The notes under the pieces: model-generated
The model's database searches: none
What the model was told of the DNA's origin: nothing
The model's input: only the letters and a program-made list of their open reading frames with translations
DNA from: Actinomycetota bacterium
GTDB taxonomy: Bacteria; Actinomycetota; Acidimicrobiia; Acidimicrobiales; CADCSY01
Assembly: GCA_019348335.1 (NCBI GenBank)
Contig: JAHWJR010000080.1
Coordinates: 1-7,900 of the forward strand
Reading direction: 5' to 3'
Length of the DNA: 7,900 nucleotides
Program-made: the position numbers and the translations under genes
Shown here: positions 5,448 through 7,900 of the stretch, in pieces
Layout: each line of letters begins with the position of its first letter
Numbering within the stretch: the first letter of the stretch is position 1

Positions 5448-7319
5448 ATGGCCGACCAGGAACAGCGCGTGTTCAGCTCCCGCTACGAGCTGCACCGGAG
5501 GATCGCCCGAGGCGGGATGGCCGACGTGTTCCTCGCCCGGGACTCGTTGCTCGACCGGCCCGTGGCCCTGAAGATCCTCTTCCCGGAGTTCGCCACCGAC
5601 CCCGCCTTCGTCCAGCGCTTCCGTCGGGAGGCCCGAGCCGCGGCCAACCTCAGCCATCCCAACATCGTGTCGGTCTACGACTGGGGCGAGGAGGACGGCA
5701 CCTACTTCATCGTCATGGAGTACGTCGAGGGTCGCAGCCTGGCCCAGATCATCCGTGACGAGGGCCGGCTGCACCCCGACCGGGCCGCCGACGTCACCGC
5801 CGACATCGCCGCCGCCCTGGGCTTCGCCCACCGCAACGGGGTCGTCCACCGTGACGTGAAGCCGGGCAACGTCATCATCTCGCCCTCGGGCCAGGTGAAG
5901 GTGGCCGACTTCGGGATCGCCCGGGCCATCTCCACCCAGGAGAACCTGACCCAGGCGGGCACGGTGATGGGCACGGCGGCCTACTTCTCCCCGGAGCAGG
6001 CCCGGGGCGAGAAGGTCGACCCCCGCAGCGACGTCTACTCCCTCGGCGTGGTGCTCTACGAGATGCTCACGGGCCGACCGCCGTTCACCGGTGACAGCCC
6101 GGTGGCGGTGGCCTACAAGCACGTCCAGGAGACTCCCCGGCCGCCGCGGGAGCGCAACCCCGACATCCCCGCCGACCTCGACGCCATCGTGCTGCGGGCC
6201 ATGGCCAAGGACGCCGACGACCGCTACCCCTCGGCCGAGGACCTCCGCACCGACCTTCGCCGCTTCCGGGAAGGCGCCACGGTGGAGGCCGCCACCGTCC
6301 TGGTGGCCCCGCCCGCCGACGATCGCACCCAGGCGGTGGGCGCGGCCGTGCCCGTGGATGCTGGCGCCACCCGAGCAGTGCCGGCAGCCGATGGCACCCG
6401 CACCATGCACCGGGTGGAGGAGCAGTATTACGAGGAGCCGCCGCCTCGCAAGAACAACACCGCCTTCATCCTCGTGCTCGTCGCCCTGCTGGCCCTCCTC
6501 GCCGGCCTGCTGTTCCTGCTGGCCCGCAGCCTGGGGCTGGGCGAAGGCGGCGTCGAGGAGGTGACCGTCCCCAACGTCGTCGACCTCACCGAGGACCGGG
6601 CCCGGCGCACCCTGGAGGAGGCCGGGCTGGAGGTCGGCCGGGTCGACCGGCGGGAGAACCCCGACGTGGAGGAAGGGATCGTCTTCGCCCAGGACCCCCC
6701 GCCCGAGCAGGTGGTGGAGGAGGGTGCGCCGGTCAACCTCACCGTGAGCGCCGGCATCGAGACGGTCACCGTGCCACGGGTGGAGGGCCTCCCCCAGGCC
6801 GACGCCCGCCGCATCCTGCGCGACGAAGGCCTGGTGCCGGACGCGCGCGACGAGCAACGGGGCGACGTCGAGCCGGGCACCGTGCTGTCCCAGGACCCCC
6901 GCGCCGGCGAGGACGTCGAGCCGGGCTCGACCGTGATCATCACCGTGGCCACCCCCGTGCCGACGGTGGCGGTTCCCAACGTCGTCGGCCGGAGCCAGGG
7001 CGAGGCCACCAACATCCTCAGCGACGCCGGCTTCCGGGTCCAGGTGCGGGAGGTCGAGGCCAACAACCCGCGGGGCGAGGTCATCGGCAGCGAGCCGGGC
7101 CCGAACGCCCAGGTCGAGCCGGGCAGCACCGTGGTCGTCATCGTCTCCACCGGTCCCCCGCCGACGACGACCACCGCGCCGCCTCCCACCACCACCGCCC
7201 CGCCGCGGTCCACCCTCACCCTCCCGACCACGACCACCAGGCCTCCCAGGACCACCACCACCACCACCACGACCACCACGGAGCCCGATCCGCCGGGCCA
7301 GGCCCGCGGCCGGAACTAG
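5448..7319 (+). CDS. pknB: PknB, transmembrane Ser/Thr protein kinase with three PASTA repeats
   Basis: A eukaryote-like kinase of 623 residues that phosphorylates cell-wall and division proteins. The kinase domain spans about 13-275: glycine loop IARGGMADVF (19-28), ATP lysine K42, helix-C E61, catalytic loop HRDVKPGN (134-141, D136), DFG (154-156), activation loop with T168 and T172, GTAAYFSPEQA (175-185). The segment FTGDSPVAVAYKHV (213-226) is almost identical to mycobacterial PknB and separates it from PknA. A disordered juxtamembrane region (about 276-337) leads to a membrane span (338-359). Outside follow three PASTA repeats, expected to bind muropeptides or lipid II, and a Thr/Pro-rich tail. 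M. tuberculosis PknB has four PASTA repeats and no such tail (from memory). The ATG start directly follows a -10 box. The stop codon overlaps that of the convergent trpG. No pknA accompanies it, so this may be the only kinase of the locus. Confidence 0.96.
   Translation: MADQEQRVFSSRYELHRRIARGGMADVFLARDSLLDRPVALKILFPEFATDPAFVQRFRREARAAANLSHPNIVSVYDWGEEDGTYFIVMEYVEGRSLAQIIRDEGRLHPDRAADVTADIAAALGFAHRNGVVHRDVKPGNVIISPSGQVKVADFGIARAISTQENLTQAGTVMGTAAYFSPEQARGEKVDPRSDVYSLGVVLYEMLTGRPPFTGDSPVAVAYKHVQETPRPPRERNPDIPADLDAIVLRAMAKDADDRYPSAEDLRTDLRRFREGATVEAATVLVAPPADDRTQAVGAAVPVDAGATRAVPAADGTRTMHRVEEQYYEEPPPRKNNTAFILVLVALLALLAGLLFLLARSLGLGEGGVEEVTVPNVVDLTEDRARRTLEEAGLEVGRVDRRENPDVEEGIVFAQDPPPEQVVEEGAPVNLTVSAGIETVTVPRVEGLPQADARRILRDEGLVPDARDEQRGDVEPGTVLSQDPRAGEDVEPGSTVIITVATPVPTVAVPNVVGRSQGEATNILSDAGFRVQVREVEANNPRGEVIGSEPGPNAQVEPGSTVVVIVSTGPPPTTTTAPPPTTTAPPRSTLTLPTTTTRPPRTTTTTTTTTTEPDPPGQARGRN
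6558..7151 (+). repeat. three tandem PASTA repeats in the external part of PknB
   Basis: Residues about 371-434, 438-501 and 506-568 each show the PASTA pattern: V-P-x-V opening (VPNVVDL, VPRVEGL, VPNVVGR), a helix with A-x-x-x-L near the middle, an acidic turn with V/I and Q/E-x-P (AQDPPP, SQDPRA, SEPGPN), then G-x-x-V-x-V-x-V. The repeats diverge clearly in sequence, so they are not a recent duplication. Confidence 0.9.
7152..7283 (+). repeat. Thr/Pro-rich low-complexity tail of PknB (ACC/ACG/CCG codon runs)
   Basis: Residues about 569-612 consist almost only of Thr and Pro (blocks of TTTT, PPP, and a final run of ten Thr at bases 7251-7280, mostly ACC codons). The tail follows the last PASTA repeat and is therefore outside the membrane. 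It resembles the shorter tail of PstP. Possible roles are a flexible cell-wall-spanning stretch or an O-glycosylation substrate; neither is shown by the sequence. Confidence 0.85.
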
Positions 7320-7900
7320 GCGCCGACGGTCCGGGGAGGCGCCACCTGAGCCAGGAAGTTGCGCAGCAGGTCGTGCCCGGAGGCGGTCAGCACCGACTCG
7401 GGGTGGAACTGCACGCCTTCCACGCCGTGCTCCCGGTGGCGCAGGCCCATGACCAGCCCGTCGTCGGTCTCGGCAGTGACCTCGAGCACGGCGGGCAGGC
7501 TGGCCCGGTCGACCACCAGGGAGTGGTAGCGGGTGGCTTCGAACGGGTCAGGGAGGCCGGCGAAAAGCCCGGTACCCCCGTGGTGGACCAGCGCGGTGCG
7601 CCCGTGGACGACCTCGGGCGCCCGCACCACCCGGCCGCCGTAGACCTGGCCGATGCACTGGTGGCCCAGGCACACGCCGAGCACGGGCACCCGCCCGCCG
7701 AGGTGGCGGATCACGTCGTTGGACAGCCCGGCGTCGTCGGGACGGCCCGGTCCCGGGGAGATGAGGACGGCGTCGGGGGCCAGCTCGTCGATCGCGGCCA
7801 GGTCGAGGGCGTCGTGGCGGTGGACCAGCGGCTCCGCCCCCAGCTCGCCCAGGTACTGCACGAGGTTGTAGACGAACGAGTCGTAGTTGTCGATCACCAG
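7316..7900 (-). CDS. trpG: Glutamine amidotransferase subunit TrpG/PabA, 5' end missing
   Basis: A class I glutamine amidotransferase that releases ammonia from glutamine for anthranilate synthase (TrpE) or aminodeoxychorismate synthase (PabB); one protein often serves both. The window holds about 195 residues and the frame is open to the edge. The family opens with a short hydrophobic strand followed by IDNYDSF, so only a few N-terminal residues are lost; the GTG at 7897 is probably an internal Val. Counting that codon as residue 1, the motifs are IDNYDSF (2-8), the oxyanion segment SPGPGRP (47-53), the nucleophile C76 in GVCLGHQ, a VVHGR segment (97-101), ATRYHSL (121-127), and the H165/E167 dyad in VQFHPES. 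The gene converges on pknB, as in mycobacteria. Its stop TAG (7318-7316) overlaps the pknB stop. TrpG and PabA cannot be told apart from sequence alone. Confidence 0.94.
   Translation of the reverse strand: MVIDNYDSFVYNLVQYLGELGAEPLVHRHDALDLAAIDELAPDAVLISPGPGRPDDAGLSNDVIRHLGGRVPVLGVCLGHQCIGQVYGGRVVRAPEVVHGRTALVHHGGTGLFAGLPDPFEATRYHSLVVDRASLPAVLEVTAETDDGLVMGLRHREHGVEGVQFHPESVLTASGHDLLRNFLAQVAPPRTVGA

Noticed and set aside
4659..6857. Minus-strand open frame of 732 codons opposite pbpA and pknB
   Set aside because: It lies opposite genes with complete catalytic motifs, spans the pbpA-pknB boundary, and is rich in Gly, His, Asp and Val as expected for the complement of GC-rich codons. Stop-free antisense frames are common at this base composition.
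7319..7343. GGCGCC...GGCGCC hairpin at the pknB/trpG junction, plus the near-palindrome CGGGCC-A-GGCCCG at 7294-7306, as terminators
   Set aside because: Short stems, no U-run on either strand, and both lie within coding sequence; a role in transcript ending cannot be supported without mapping.

Overview
The window is visibly G+C-rich and carries the classic actinobacterial cell-wall and Ser/Thr-phosphorylation locus. It matches the mycobacterial block leuT / fhaA-fhaB-pstP-rodA-pbpA-(pknA)-pknB / trpG as I remember it, except that no pknA is present. No taxon can be proved from the sequence alone. The actinobacterial gene order, the leaderless-type TANNNT promoters and the long Thr/Pro-rich secreted tails fit a deep-branching high-GC actinobacterium; Acidimicrobiia is my best guess, as an inference.

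Layout: a tRNA-Leu(CAG) gene on the minus strand (3-89) is separated by a 68-base divergent intergenic region from a plus-strand gene train. That train is fhaA (158-817, DUF3662+FHA), fhaB (831-1295, membrane-anchored FHA), pstP (1309-2625, PP2C phosphatase with one membrane span), rodA (2633-3931, SEDS glycosyltransferase) and pbpA (3928-5385, class B transpeptidase). These five genes are separated by 7-13 bases or overlap by four, and look like one operon. After a 62-base gap with its own promoter-like box comes pknB (5448-7319), a membrane Ser/Thr kinase with three PASTA repeats. A 5'-truncated trpG/pabA glutamine amidotransferase (7316-7900, minus strand) converges on pknB; the two stop codons overlap in a shared CTAG. 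No stretch longer than 300 bases lacks a gene.

How the genes work together: PknB is expected to sense cell-wall fragments or precursors through PASTA repeats and phosphorylate Thr residues on cytoplasmic targets. PstP removes those phosphates, and FhaA and FhaB read them through FHA domains. RodA polymerises lipid II into glycan strands and PbpA cross-links the peptides. TrpG supplies ammonia for anthranilate or aminodeoxychorismate synthesis and is a neighbour by synteny rather than by function.

I find no sign of a novel system. The points worth a second look are the missing pknA, the leaderless start signals, the paired Thr-rich tails on kinase and phosphatase, activation-loop and FHA substitutions, and the overlapping convergent stops.
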